Assembly (NCBI GenBank): GCA_031278795.1
Contig: JAITJT010000082.1
Coordinates: 1 to 15,203 of the forward strand
Length of the DNA stretch: 15,203 bases
From: Deltaproteobacteria bacterium
Lineage (GTDB): Bacteria > Desulfobacterota > Desulfarculia > Adiutricales > Adiutricaceae
Direction of reading: 5' to 3'
The first letter of the stretch is position 1; every line of letters starts with the position of its first letter. This document shows, in pieces, positions 7,964 through 14,655 of the stretch. The notes under the pieces were generated by a model. It was not told where the DNA came from, ran no database searches, and saw only the letters and a program-made list of their open reading frames with translations. Both the position numbers and the translations under genes were made by a program.

Positions 7964-7997
7964 AAAAAGGGGGGCCAGTGAAATCTGGCCCCCCTTT
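7964..7997 (-). terminator. Strong stem-loop, likely terminator of the lipoprotein gene
   Basis: A perfect 13-bp stem, AAAGGGGGGCCAG against its complement, closes a 6-nt loop. On the minus strand it is followed by TTTTTATTTTC, a good terminator tail. It stands about 160 nt past the stop of the NlpC/P60-fold lipoprotein. On the plus strand it is followed only by TTTAG, so the minus orientation is favoured. Confidence 0.65.
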
Positions 7998-8154
7998 AGT
8001 CGTGTTAATAGCGAAAAAATATGTCGTTCAAGCGTGGAATCATTTGCCAAAAAGATTCACCATAATGATGGAGAAATCTTAATGAATAGAAGAGAATGTT
8101 CCTCTAAATCACCAGAGCAGCAACAATTTAGAACTAAAGATACCTTTTCTTGGG

Positions 8155-9243
8155 CTACCTTCTTTTGGAGCTTTTGGAGCGGCCGCTGGTCTGTTTGGAT
8201 TTGGATTTAACGTTTCTCTTGGAAGTCTTTTTCTTGACCGGGGCCTTGTAGCTAGCCTTGGGGATATTCCCCATGGAGGCCAGAGCCTGCTTCACGGCGC
8301 CGTTGGTGGCCGCCATCTTCATGCTGTCCGAGAGAGGGGCGGCGGAGGCATCCTCGAAATAGCGCCTCCCGCCCACAAAATATGGGCCGTAGTCGATGCC
8401 GAAGGCCGCTGTCTCGGATACAAACTTCAGCCTGGAGGATGACAGGAGGAAGTTGCCGTTTCCCGTGTAGATGCCTAGGAGGTATTGGCTCTCGTTTCTG
8501 GGATTGCGGTACACCAGGATGTCTCCTGGCCTCAGGGATTCCTTGGAGACCGAGGTGCCGCTGGAGAGTATGCTCTTGGCGTTTTTAGGGAAGATGGAGG
8601 CGCCTACGCTACTGTAGACGTAGCTCACGAAACCAATGTCGTCAAAGCCGTTTTCCGGGGTCATGCCACCGTCCAGGTAGGGTCTTCCGGTGAGGCTGTA
8701 GGCGGTGGTGAGGAGATTGGTGGTGAGACCGTTGGCGCTTTTAAGCCTTTTGCTGGTGCTCGGGGCGTCGTCCCTGTAGTACTTGGAGGAGGTGGAGGCC
8801 ACGGCGGATGACTTGGAGCTGTAGCCAGTTTCCTTCAAGAGGCTTTGGCCGGCGTTTCTCGTGGATAGTGTCCCGTTTAGGCCGCGGGCCGCTACTTTGG
8901 GGTTAATCAGAGTCTCCTCATCTTCTTCGAAGGATTTTTCTTCGTTTAGGTAGGGAGGACGCTCTGCTTCCAAATAGGGATCACTGAGGGAGGTGTATTG
9001 GCGTGGGGTGGCTTCCTCTTGGTTCCTGGGAATTACGCTGGAGCTTCTGAGGAGGCTGAGCTCGCCCGAGAGGGAGTTTCTGTCCTGTTGGGGAGCCTGG
9101 ACCGTGTTGGTTCGTGTGTCAACGCTCCGCTTGGCCATGTTTTCGTGGCAGGCGGTGAGCGTGAAGATTGCGGAAATGGAGATAAATACCAGAATGTTCA
9201 CTGGGGTTAAGAGCTTTGTGAAGAACTCTCTGTAAATAGACAT
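8155..9243 (-). CDS. Lipoprotein with a catalytically dead NlpC/P60 fold
   Basis: This 362-residue protein starts at an ATG with AGGAGG seven bases upstream. A lipoprotein signal ends in LTAC, making Cys32 the lipidated residue. The next residue is His, not Asp, so outer-membrane sorting is expected by the Lol rule. A Ser-rich, probably disordered region (35-170) leads to an NlpC/P60 domain (about 173-296) with recognisable landmarks: AYSLTGRPYLDGG, GFVSYVY, LRPGDILVYRN, LLGIYTGNGNF and the terminal GGRRYF. NlpC/P60 enzymes cut cell-wall peptides with a Cys-His-His/polar triad. Here the catalytic Cys of 'FDCSGF' is Asp202 (FDDIGF), the His of 'HVGIY' is Leu255, and the third position is Leu267. 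A basic Lys/Ser/Arg tail (334-362) follows. I infer a peptidoglycan-binding or scaffold role, not hydrolysis. Strong terminators and a long leader suggest a single-gene unit. Confidence 0.8.
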   Translation of the reverse strand: MSIYREFFTKLLTPVNILVFISISAIFTLTACHENMAKRSVDTRTNTVQAPQQDRNSLSGELSLLRSSSVIPRNQEEATPRQYTSLSDPYLEAERPPYLNEEKSFEEDEETLINPKVAARGLNGTLSTRNAGQSLLKETGYSSKSSAVASTSSKYYRDDAPSTSKRLKSANGLTTNLLTTAYSLTGRPYLDGGMTPENGFDDIGFVSYVYSSVGASIFPKNAKSILSSGTSVSKESLRPGDILVYRNPRNESQYLLGIYTGNGNFLLSSSRLKFVSETAAFGIDYGPYFVGGRRYFEDASAAPLSDSMKMAATNGAVKQALASMGNIPKASYKAPVKKKTSKRNVKSKSKQTSGRSKSSKRR

Positions 9244-9254
9244 GTAAAGGCCTC

Positions 9255-9329
9255 CTAAGCGGGCACCATGAGAGTTATGGTTCCCCGGGAGAGATATCTA
9301 GGCGGAGATTCTTTATCCGCCTGGAACAG
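9255..9329 (-). CDS. Candidate 24-codon leader peptide with CTG start
   Basis: AAGGAGG (9337-9343, minus strand) stands 7 nt before a CTG (9329), the same spacing used by the lipoprotein gene downstream. The frame runs 24 codons (MFQADKESPPRYLSRG..., ending LMVPA). Its TAG stop at 9255-9257 abuts the AGGAGG of the lipoprotein gene, which would favour translational coupling. The frame is open further upstream to a TTG at 9383 (42 residues), but that has no ribosome site. CTG starts are rare, and no family is recognised. Confidence 0.3.
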   Translation of the reverse strand: MFQADKESPPRYLSRGTITLMVPA

Positions 9330-9361
9330 CTTGATTCCTCCTTGTTTGCGGATTTCTCCGC
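9300..9361 (-). promoter_or_regulatory. Two hairpins with mutually exclusive pairing in the lipoprotein leader
   Basis: On the minus strand four segments occur in order: GCGGA (9357-9361), TCCGC (9348-9352), AGGCGGA (9316-9322) and TCCGCCT (9300-9306). Segments 1-2 form a stem with a GAAA tetraloop, and 3-4 a 7-bp stem. Segments 2-3 can instead pair and enclose the AAGGAGG ribosome site. No U-run follows the last stem, so any switch would act on translation rather than termination. Purely a sequence-based inference. Confidence 0.4.
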
Positions 9362-9362
9362 A

Positions 9363-9419
9363 CTGGCCGCTCGAAGCGTCCAATTTTTCGATATTTTACG
9401 GCCTCGAAAAAACGGCCAG
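9363..9419 (-). repeat. Nested inverted repeat in the lipoprotein leader
   Basis: CTGGCCG (9363-9369) and CGGCCAG (9413-9419) are perfect inverted arms. Inside them TTTTTCGA (9384-9391) and TCGAAAAA (9404-9411) form a second perfect pair, leaving a 14-nt bulge on one side only. It lies 120-180 nt ahead of the lipoprotein start, inside the inferred leader transcript, just before the alternative hairpins. Confidence 0.5.
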
Positions 9420-9573
9420 GTGAAGCTGCCAATACCCATAGAGGCAGCCTAAGAGAGTGAAGAAAAAAAAGAAAGAGCTAGAACAATAAGCAATAAACAA
9501 TGAATTTACCCTGGAAGTCTTGCCCAAAAGATCTTTTTACCCAGGGTGAACGGAAAAAGAAAAGATGTTATAC

Positions 9574-9601
9574 ATTTTAGTGGTATTTTTTTTCAAGTCA
9601 A
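9574..9601 (-). promoter_or_regulatory. Sigma-70 promoter of the lipoprotein gene
   Basis: Minus-strand TTGACT (9596-9601) and TAAAAT (9574-9579) are 16 bp apart. The hexamers are identical to those in front of the PAS-AAA-Fis gene. Transcription would begin near 9567, giving a leader of about 320 nt before the ATG at 9243, long for a simple gene and rich in inverted repeats. Confidence 0.55.
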
Positions 9602-10328
9602 GAAAAAAAAACAAAAACCTAGGCCCCCGCGGCAAAAGGCCTTATGTATTAGCCGTTTTGTATGGGGGAGAGGCGTAGGGAATATGAAATTAGTAGGCGA
9701 TAGTTAAATTTTTTTACTTGTGTATTGCTAACCTTTTATGTGTGTTAATTTTCTCTTTTTAATGTGCCATTGTAGGTCTCTTAGCGGCTTAAACGCTTAA
9801 CAAAAAGGAAATTGTTTTAGCCAAAAGCACAACCAAAGACCAAAAAAAGCTTTAAATGAGCTTAGTACAATATCTGCTGCTTGATAATTTTTTAGTGACA
9901 AATTTTCCCGAATTTTCCGATCCAGGACATTAAAACAATAAAGAGAGGGGCTGTCAAGGAAAAAGTTGTTGTTTCCATAAAAAAAGCTACCAGCGCTAGG
10001 GTTTGGGCCCCCAAATCCTTCCCCTGGATCCCCAGAGGCCCTTTTGGGAAGCTATCACTTTGGCTCTATAGGGCCTTTAGGGAAAATGGAAATCACGCTT
10101 AATAGTGGAGCTAATAAATGTGAAAAAGCTGTAAGGCGCTTGGGATTTTTGTGAGTTACGCGGGAAATTTTGCTCTCTAGGGAATAAATATCAGGATGGA
10201 AAGGCACTTTAAAACAAAATACAAATTTGTCTTGGGAGAGTGATTTCTAATTATGAAAAAGAAAAAACTGGAAGCAATTTGTGAATTTTTTTACTCTTCT
10301 GTTGAGGATGGTTTATGGTGAAAAGTCC

Positions 10329-10385
10329 TTTTCCCAAAATCTTTCTCCAAAAATTTAAGGGGCGTGACAGTGGTTTTTGGGAAAA
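10329..10385 (-). terminator. 11-bp stem-loop past the phosphopantetheinyl transferase gene
   Basis: TTTTCCCAAAA (10329-10339) and TTTTGGGAAAA (10375-10385) are perfect inverted arms around a 35-nt loop, starting 11 nt past the stop codon. No immediate U-run follows, so it may protect the transcript end or act as an imperfect terminator. Confidence 0.4.
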
Positions 10386-10396
10386 TAAATCTTGCC

Positions 10397-11047
10397 TTAG
10401 GCACTTTCTAGGATGTCTTTAGGACTTAGTTCAACGTGTTCGATAGTTATGGGCTCCCCTTTAGCCGCCAGGGTGAAGATGTGCTTATCCATAATTAGGC
10501 TCTTGAAGTACCAGCTGTCCCCCAAGACCTCGAAGCTCGGAAAGTCCAGGGGGCTCACTGGAAAGCTTCTGGGATCCAGGTGGAAACCTAAGCCGGTGGC
10601 CTTCATGAGGGATTCTTTGCGGGTGAAGACGCTAAAGAAGAAGAGGGGCTCGGTGAGCCTCTCTTGGTTATCTCTATATTCATCCCCGGTGAAAATTCTT
10701 TTGGCTATGGCCTTATAGTTAAGCCCTCTTTCCAGATTTTCCATATCTAGCCCGTGGGGGATGTCCGCGACCGACAGGGCCGCGTAGTCACCGGAGTGGC
10801 TCAGGCTGAAGTGGGGGAAGAGAGCGATAAGCTCCAAGCGCCCGTAGGGGCCCAAGAGCAACTCCTCGTCAGAGGTGACCCCCAGGGCGTGCCTGAGGAG
10901 CAGCCCCGCGCTTAGGGATCTGAGCCTGTCTTCTATTTTTAGGTATCTTAGGGTCTTTTTTTGGCGGGAAGGGGTGACAAGTTCCAGGGCTTCATGAAAA
11001 TAGGGTGAGAGTAGCCCGGTTTTGAGGGTGAAGAGTCTAATTGGCAA
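10397..11047 (-). CDS. 4'-phosphopantetheinyl transferase, Sfp type
   Basis: This cytoplasmic enzyme moves 4'-phosphopantetheine from CoA to a serine of an acyl or peptidyl carrier protein. At 216 residues it fits the Sfp/AcpT type. Motifs appear in order: HFSLSHSGDYAALSV (79-93), HGLDMEN (98-104) for the metal-binding GIDIE, RIFTGDEY (117-124) and FTRKESLMKATGLGF (141-155). Asp101, Glu103 and Glu145 are the expected Mg2+ ligands, and all are present, so it should be active. The TTG start at 11047 gives the expected N-terminus, has AAGG six bases upstream, and overlaps the end of the MlaF-like gene by 11 bp, so the two are cotranscribed and probably coupled. No carrier protein, polyketide or fatty-acid gene is in the window, so whether it serves primary or secondary metabolism cannot be told. 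Confidence 0.85.
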   Translation of the reverse strand: MPIRLFTLKTGLLSPYFHEALELVTPSRQKKTLRYLKIEDRLRSLSAGLLLRHALGVTSDEELLLGPYGRLELIALFPHFSLSHSGDYAALSVADIPHGLDMENLERGLNYKAIAKRIFTGDEYRDNQERLTEPLFFFSVFTRKESLMKATGLGFHLDPRSFPVSPLDFPSFEVLGDSWYFKSLIMDKHIFTLAAKGEPITIEHVELSPKDILESA

Positions 11048-11837
11048 CGGCGACCTTGGTGTAGCGTTTGAGGAAGTTTTTTATGTAGGGGTCATGGGAG
11101 GCTAAATGGTCCTCCAGGGTGCCCCGGGCGTAGAGTTTCCCGTGATTGAGGATGATTATGTCTTTGGAGAAGCGGTTGGCCACGGCCACGTCGGTGGTGG
11201 CCAGGAGCATAGATGCCCCTAGATCCGCGGAGAGCTCGTTTAGGAGGCGGATTATGGAGCTACTGGTTATGGGATCTAGTCCGGCGGTGGGCTCGTCGAA
11301 TATGGCGAGCTCGGGCTTCACGATGAGGGCCCTGGCAATGGCCGCCCTTTTCTTCATGCCTCCGGAGAGGCTGGAGGGGTTCAGATCGGATGCCTTCTCG
11401 AGCCCCACCTTCTCGAGCATGGCCTTTATCTCGGAAGGGGTAGCGGTCTTCTCCGTCTTCAGCTTGTCCCTCACGGACTCGTAGCTGGCCAAGAAGAGGT
11501 TTTCCCCCACGTCCATGCTGTCAAAGAGGGCCCCGGCTTGAAACTGCATGCCCACGCGCCTTCTCAGGCGCTCCAGCTTGGTGAGGTTAAGCCGCGAGAT
11601 ATCCTGGTTAAAGAGTAGCACCTCACCACTGTCAGGCGGGATGAGCCCCACTATCACCTTCAAAAGTGTGCTCTTGCCGCAGGCGGACTCCCCCACTATG
11701 GAGAGCTTGTGCCTTTTGGGAAGCCTCAGGCTGAAGTTTTCTAAGATCTTCTTCTCCCCGAAACTAAGACTTACATCCTTGAGCTCCAGGACGCACTCAT
11801 CTTCTTGGGGTACTTCTTTTTTCAGGGGAATGGCCAA
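11037..11837 (-). CDS. MlaF-like ABC transporter ATP-binding protein with altered H-loop
   Basis: This 266-residue ABC ATPase has a Walker A GESACGKST (49-57), a Q-loop in the MlaF-type sequence GMQFQAGALFDSM (96-108), signature LSGGM (157-161) and Walker B LAIFDE (177-182). The Q-loop block and DEPTAGLDPI are typical of MlaF/Ttg2A, the motor of retrograde phospholipid transport with the MlaE permease and MlaD. The usual switch histidine after 'VTHD' is absent: the sequence reads ATTD, with Thr215. That residue normally supports ATP hydrolysis, so activity may be reduced or rely on another site. The TTG start at 11837 is preceded by AAAGG, and an in-frame TAG lies six codons upstream, so no earlier start exists. 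No permease or substrate-binding gene is adjacent, and the gene runs directly into the phosphopantetheinyl transferase. Confidence 0.85.
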   Translation of the reverse strand: MAIPLKKEVPQEDECVLELKDVSLSFGEKKILENFSLRLPKRHKLSIVGESACGKSTLLKVIVGLIPPDSGEVLLFNQDISRLNLTKLERLRRRVGMQFQAGALFDSMDVGENLFLASYESVRDKLKTEKTATPSEIKAMLEKVGLEKASDLNPSSLSGGMKKRAAIARALIVKPELAIFDEPTAGLDPITSSSIIRLLNELSADLGASMLLATTDVAVANRFSKDIIILNHGKLYARGTLEDHLASHDPYIKNFLKRYTKVAVAN

Positions 11838-11844
11838 TGATCTG

Positions 11845-11859
11845 CCTTTAAGCTAAAGG
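11845..11859 (-). promoter_or_regulatory. Hairpin covering the ribosome site of the MlaF-like gene
   Basis: CCTTTA and TAAAGG are perfect inverted arms around a 3-nt loop. The 3' arm on the minus strand contains the AAAGG that serves the TTG start at 11837. A six-pair, mostly A-T stem may slow initiation slightly. With a TTG codon, low basal expression is plausible. Confidence 0.3.
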
Positions 11860-12069
11860 GATTGTTATCAGCTTTCTTTTCTAGCCTAGTATTTCGTGTC
11901 TTATCGAATCTTGTCTCTTTTTATCCAAGGGCGCCCATGGCTTTGGGAGCTAAGCTTACAATCAGCTATGGAAGATACGCGACATGACTGCATTTGAGAC
12001 AAGTTAAGCCTATATTTTGACCGGGCGCAAAAAAACCTTGGAGCCAGTGAGAGCCTAAGTGAGGTGCAG

Positions 12070-13242
12070 TCAGCTATTCTGCTTTTCTTCCTCAAAGAGC
12101 TTTTCTATCTCCTCTTGGGTCATGCCGCCCAGGGTGGGCCCCTGGAGGGTGATGGCTTCCTTGGAGGCCTTTTTTAGCTTTTTGGGGCTCTTGGGGGGAG
12201 CGGGCTCTTCCTTAGGGGCCTTTGCGGCTTTTTCCATAGCTTCCTCTTTTTGGTCCTTTTTCGAGAAAGCCGACTTATCCTTTTTCCCGGCGGCCCTCCT
12301 TAGATCCTTGGGGCTCTTCCTCTCTCCTTGGAACTTGGCGGGTTTCTTGAAATCTGATGGGCCTCCCCTCTTGGGGCCCATCTCTTTTTTGGGAGCCGGG
12401 CTTAGGCGCTTCTTGATGTCCTTGAGGAGTTCGTTCACGGTTCCTATGGAACCGTGAACCTTGGTGAGCCTCTGGCCGCAGAGGTCGTCAAAGGAGGCCG
12501 CCTCGAAGAGCTTGGTCACGGTTTCGGTGAAATTCCTGGAGTAGGCGCTAAGGAGCTCGTTTATTATCTCCTTTTTGTCCTCTTCCAGATCCAGTTCCAA
12601 TAGCTCCCTATTGACGTTTAGAAAGCAGTTCTGGAGGCTCTCCGAGAGATCTAGTATCTTGGCCGCGCTCTCGCTTAGGAGCTGTTTGGCCTCCAACAAT
12701 CTCTCCATGGTGACGGGTAGCTCGCGGTCGAGAGCCACGTCCAGCTCGGTGAAGTTTATCTGGAGAACCCGAGGAGCGGAGTTGTGGTCTCCGTATCTAC
12801 CGTGGCCCCGGCTAGGACCGTGATTCGCCCCTTGGATTGGGGCCCGGTTTGGTCCGCGGCCTGGGGCCCGGTTAGGTCCCCGGCTTGGTCCCCGGCCAGA
12901 ATCATTGTGGAAGCCGAAATCCCTCCTCCCCCTAGGGGGAGCTCCTCCCTCCATGGGCCTTCTCCTTTTATCCTGGGTGGGCGGCTTGTGACCCCCGGAG
13001 CGGCTGTTCTTTTTGAAGTCCTGGTTCTTGGAGGTGCCTTCCCGGGTCCTGGGGTTGTGCTTGGGAGCTTTCCTTTGCGGCTTGGGCCCGTCCTCTGGCC
13101 TCTTGTAATAGACGGTGCCGTAAGGCGTGTCAGCCTTGTCGTAGTCGCTCAGCTTGTTTTTCCTAGGCGTTGGCACTGCCTTCTCGGGAGCTGGTTCCTT
13201 GGGGGTTCTATCTTGAGCTTTGCGCCTCTTTATTTCGGTCAT
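12070..13242 (-). CDS. CheZ-like CheY-P phosphatase with long disordered arms
   Basis: Taken from the ATG at 13242, the protein has 390 residues. A TTG at 13317 would add 25 residues, but it lies in a hairpin and they look non-coding. The N-terminal 155 residues are Lys/Arg/Pro-rich, with an Arg-Gly-Pro-Asn repeat at about 116-150 (GRGPSRGPNR type). Residues 160-280 are helical and resemble CheZ: a LPVTMERLLEAKQLL helix, then SFDDLCGQRLTKV, matching the CheZ hallmark 'DLTGQ' with the key Asp253 and Gln257. A Lys/Ala/Pro-rich linker (about 282-365) ends in MTQEEIEKLFEE. This resembles the CheZ C-terminal peptide that docks on phospho-CheY. CheZ removes phosphate from CheY-P and resets flagellar or other motility signalling. 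Normal CheZ is about 210 residues, so both arms are extra. No chemotaxis genes are nearby. CheZ assignment is from motifs only. Confidence 0.6.
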   Translation of the reverse strand: MTEIKRRKAQDRTPKEPAPEKAVPTPRKNKLSDYDKADTPYGTVYYKRPEDGPKPQRKAPKHNPRTREGTSKNQDFKKNSRSGGHKPPTQDKRRRPMEGGAPPRGRRDFGFHNDSGRGPSRGPNRAPGRGPNRAPIQGANHGPSRGHGRYGDHNSAPRVLQINFTELDVALDRELPVTMERLLEAKQLLSESAAKILDLSESLQNCFLNVNRELLELDLEEDKKEIINELLSAYSRNFTETVTKLFEAASFDDLCGQRLTKVHGSIGTVNELLKDIKKRLSPAPKKEMGPKRGGPSDFKKPAKFQGERKSPKDLRRAAGKKDKSAFSKKDQKEEAMEKAAKAPKEEPAPPKSPKKLKKASKEAITLQGPTLGGMTQEEIEKLFEEEKQNS

Positions 13243-13308
13243 GATATCTCTTTGATTGTGGAAGGCTAGGCCTTCAGAATTTCCATGGTGATAGCATAAA
13301 ATTAAGCC

Positions 13309-13337
13309 AAGCCGCAAGTTTTCTAAGTTTGCGGCTT
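13309..13337. terminator. Hairpin between the DJ-1 and CheZ-like genes
   Basis: AAGCCGCAA (13309-13317) and TTGCGGCTT (13329-13337) form a 9-bp stem with an 11-nt loop. The T-run follows on the plus strand, whereas both neighbouring genes are on the minus strand, where the tail is only TTGGCTTAATTTT. It probably weakens or ends read-through from the DJ-1 gene. Confidence 0.45.
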
Positions 13338-13351
13338 TTTAGCTAACACCC

Positions 13352-13900
13352 TTACGCGGCTAGGAGAATGCCGCTTTTGACCTTGTCGGCCGCGTCTTGG
13401 CTTACGAGAATTTTTATTATCTCCAAGGCGAAGTAGGGAGCGGTTCCCGGGCCCCTGGAGGTGGTTATGTTGCCGTCGGTTACCACAGGATCCGTTAGTT
13501 GGATAGCCCCGGTGAGCTTGGACTGGGCGTCCGGGGCGGGGTAGGAGGTGGCTTTCTTGCCGTTAAGGAGCCCCAGGACCCCAAACACCGCCGGGGCCAC
13601 GCAGATGGCCGCCAGCTTCTTTCCGGCCTTCGCGGCCTCGTTTATGAGATTCATGAAGTCCTTGTTCTCCAAATAGGCGAGGGTTCCGCCGGCGATTACC
13701 AGCATGTCGTAATCCTTGTAGTTTATGTCCTTCATGAGGCGGTCGGCCTTAACTTCCAGATTGTTGGCGCCTTTCACGCTTAGCTCAGGGTTAACCGAGA
13801 CCAAATCCGTCTCAATGCCGCCTCTCCTCATGAGATCCAGGGGGGTTATGGCCTCCACTTCTTCAAATCCGTTGATGATGAATAAAGCTGCTTTGGGCAT
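13352..13900 (-). CDS. DJ-1/PfpI family protein, copy 1
   Basis: This 182-residue single-domain protein has the DJ-1 landmarks: ALFIINGFEEVEAI with Glu16 (equivalent of human DJ-1 Glu18), LVIAGG, the nucleophile elbow AAICVAP with Cys100, and ITTSRGPGTAPYFAL near the C-terminus. Family members act as redox-sensing cysteine proteins, glyoxalases or protein/nucleotide deglycases. Which applies here is open. The ATG at 13900 has AAGGA about seven bases upstream. It is the downstream member of a tandem pair with the gene at 14113-14655, about two thirds identical by eye, including the shared ends MPKAALFIINGFEE and GILLAA. A 212-bp AT-rich gap and a small hairpin separate the two, so they may be transcribed separately. 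It differs from its twin by Ala70 in place of Pro before the GG. Confidence 0.9.
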   Translation of the reverse strand: MPKAALFIINGFEEVEAITPLDLMRRGGIETDLVSVNPELSVKGANNLEVKADRLMKDINYKDYDMLVIAGGTLAYLENKDFMNLINEAAKAGKKLAAICVAPAVFGVLGLLNGKKATSYPAPDAQSKLTGAIQLTDPVVTDGNITTSRGPGTAPYFALEIIKILVSQDAADKVKSGILLAA

Positions 13901-14112
13901 TTTACTATCCTTTTAAGTGTAATTTGTGTATATTGATATTAATAGTATGTATATCTAAAAAAATAACATATTTATAAGAATCAGATGACTATAAATTCGC
14001 TAATACTAAAGACCCTAATTTAATGATGCCTAAAATCGAAAACCTCTGGAACGCCTAAGTTAAAAAGTAGGTGAAAAGTCCTAGGGGGACTAGTGAGCGA
14101 AAGCTTGTGCCC
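13901..14112. other. Spacer between the DJ-1 paralogs
   Basis: The right end carries a small minus-strand hairpin AGTCC/GGACT (14077-14091) followed by TTTTC, a weak terminator candidate for the upstream copy. The remainder is AT-rich and may hold the promoter of the downstream copy, but no box stands out. Confidence 0.4.
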
Positions 14113-14655
14113 TCAGGCGGCCAGGAGTATGCCTCCCTTGACCTTGTCAGCGGTTTCTTGGTTCACCAGGATCCTGATGAGCTCGAGGGCGAAGAGGGCG
14201 GAGGTGCCCGGGCCCCGGGAGGTGGTTATGTTGCCATCGGTCACCACCGGGACCTTGAGGACCTTGGCGCCTTCCAGCTTGTCCTCGGCCCCTGGGTAGC
14301 AGACGGCTTTTTTGCCTTTGAGGAGACCCAAAATGCCAAAAACTATGGGGGCCACGCAGATGGCGGCTAGTTTCTTTCCGGACTTTGCGGCGTCGGCGAT
14401 TACATCCATGAAGGGCTTGTGGTCCGCGTAGGCCGGAGTGCCTCCGGGGATTATGAGCATGTCATAGTTTTGGGCCTTGATGTCCTTGAACAGCTTGTCC
14501 GCCTTCACCTCGATGTTGCTTCGACCCTTGACGCTAATCCCGTCGGAAAGCGAGACAATATCGGTTTGAACACTGGCCCTTCTCAAGAGATCGGCCACGG
14601 TGATGGCCTCAATCTCTTCAAAGCCGTTTATGATGAAAAGCGCTGCTTTTGGCAT
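14113..14655 (-). CDS. DJ-1/PfpI family protein, copy 2
   Basis: This 180-residue paralog of the downstream DJ-1 gene has the same motif order: INGFEEIEAI with Glu16, IIPGGTPAY, AAICVAP with Cys100 and ITTSRGPGTSALFAL. It retains the usual Pro70 before GG and has an additional cysteine (Cys119) near the active-site end of the domain. GAGGAG lies seven bases before the ATG at 14655, a stronger ribosome site than that of its twin. The conserved nucleophile and acid in both copies argue that both are functional. Divergence is concentrated in surface segments (residues 20-40, 58-64, 74-84 and 120-136), consistent with an old duplication and possibly different partners or substrates. Molecular function within the family cannot be assigned from sequence alone. 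Confidence 0.9.
   Translation of the reverse strand: MPKAALFIINGFEEIEAITVADLLRRASVQTDIVSLSDGISVKGRSNIEVKADKLFKDIKAQNYDMLIIPGGTPAYADHKPFMDVIADAAKSGKKLAAICVAPIVFGILGLLKGKKAVCYPGAEDKLEGAKVLKVPVVTDGNITTSRGPGTSALFALELIRILVNQETADKVKGGILLAA

Larger units (their letters stand above)
7649..8154. other. Spacer between convergent genes
   Basis: Two genes converge on this 500-bp stretch. It contains the terminator of the VIT-vWA gene, a small perfect hairpin (TAATCG/CGATTA around TTTTT, 7766-7782), a larger foldable element (7814-7897) and a 13-bp stem-loop (7966-7997). No reading frame with a credible start is present. Confidence 0.65.
9244..10396. other. Long spacer: leader of the lipoprotein gene, then AT-rich DNA
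   Basis: The left third (to about 9570) is the inferred leader of the lipoprotein gene, with hairpins and a mini-ORF. Beyond its promoter, 9602-10300 shows no credible gene. A few foldable patches exist, for example CTTCCC (10018-10023) with GGGAAG (10046-10051). A 22-codon frame at 10253-10321 (MKKKKLEAICEFF...) lacks a well-placed ribosome site. The right end holds an 11-bp stem-loop next to the phosphopantetheinyl transferase stop. Confidence 0.6.

Noticed and set aside
10253..10321. 22-codon frame beginning MKKKKLEAICEFF
   Set aside because: GGGAGAG is about 12 nt from the ATG, too far, and there is no support beyond length.
11901..12095. 64-codon minus-strand frame before the MlaF-like gene
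   Set aside because: Overlaps the end of the CheZ-like gene, starts without a ribosome site, and its Ser/Cys/Arg composition looks random.
10317..14082. Shared 13-mer GGTGAAAAGTCCT past two minus-strand genes
   Set aside because: In 15 kb one or two matching 13-mers are expected by chance.
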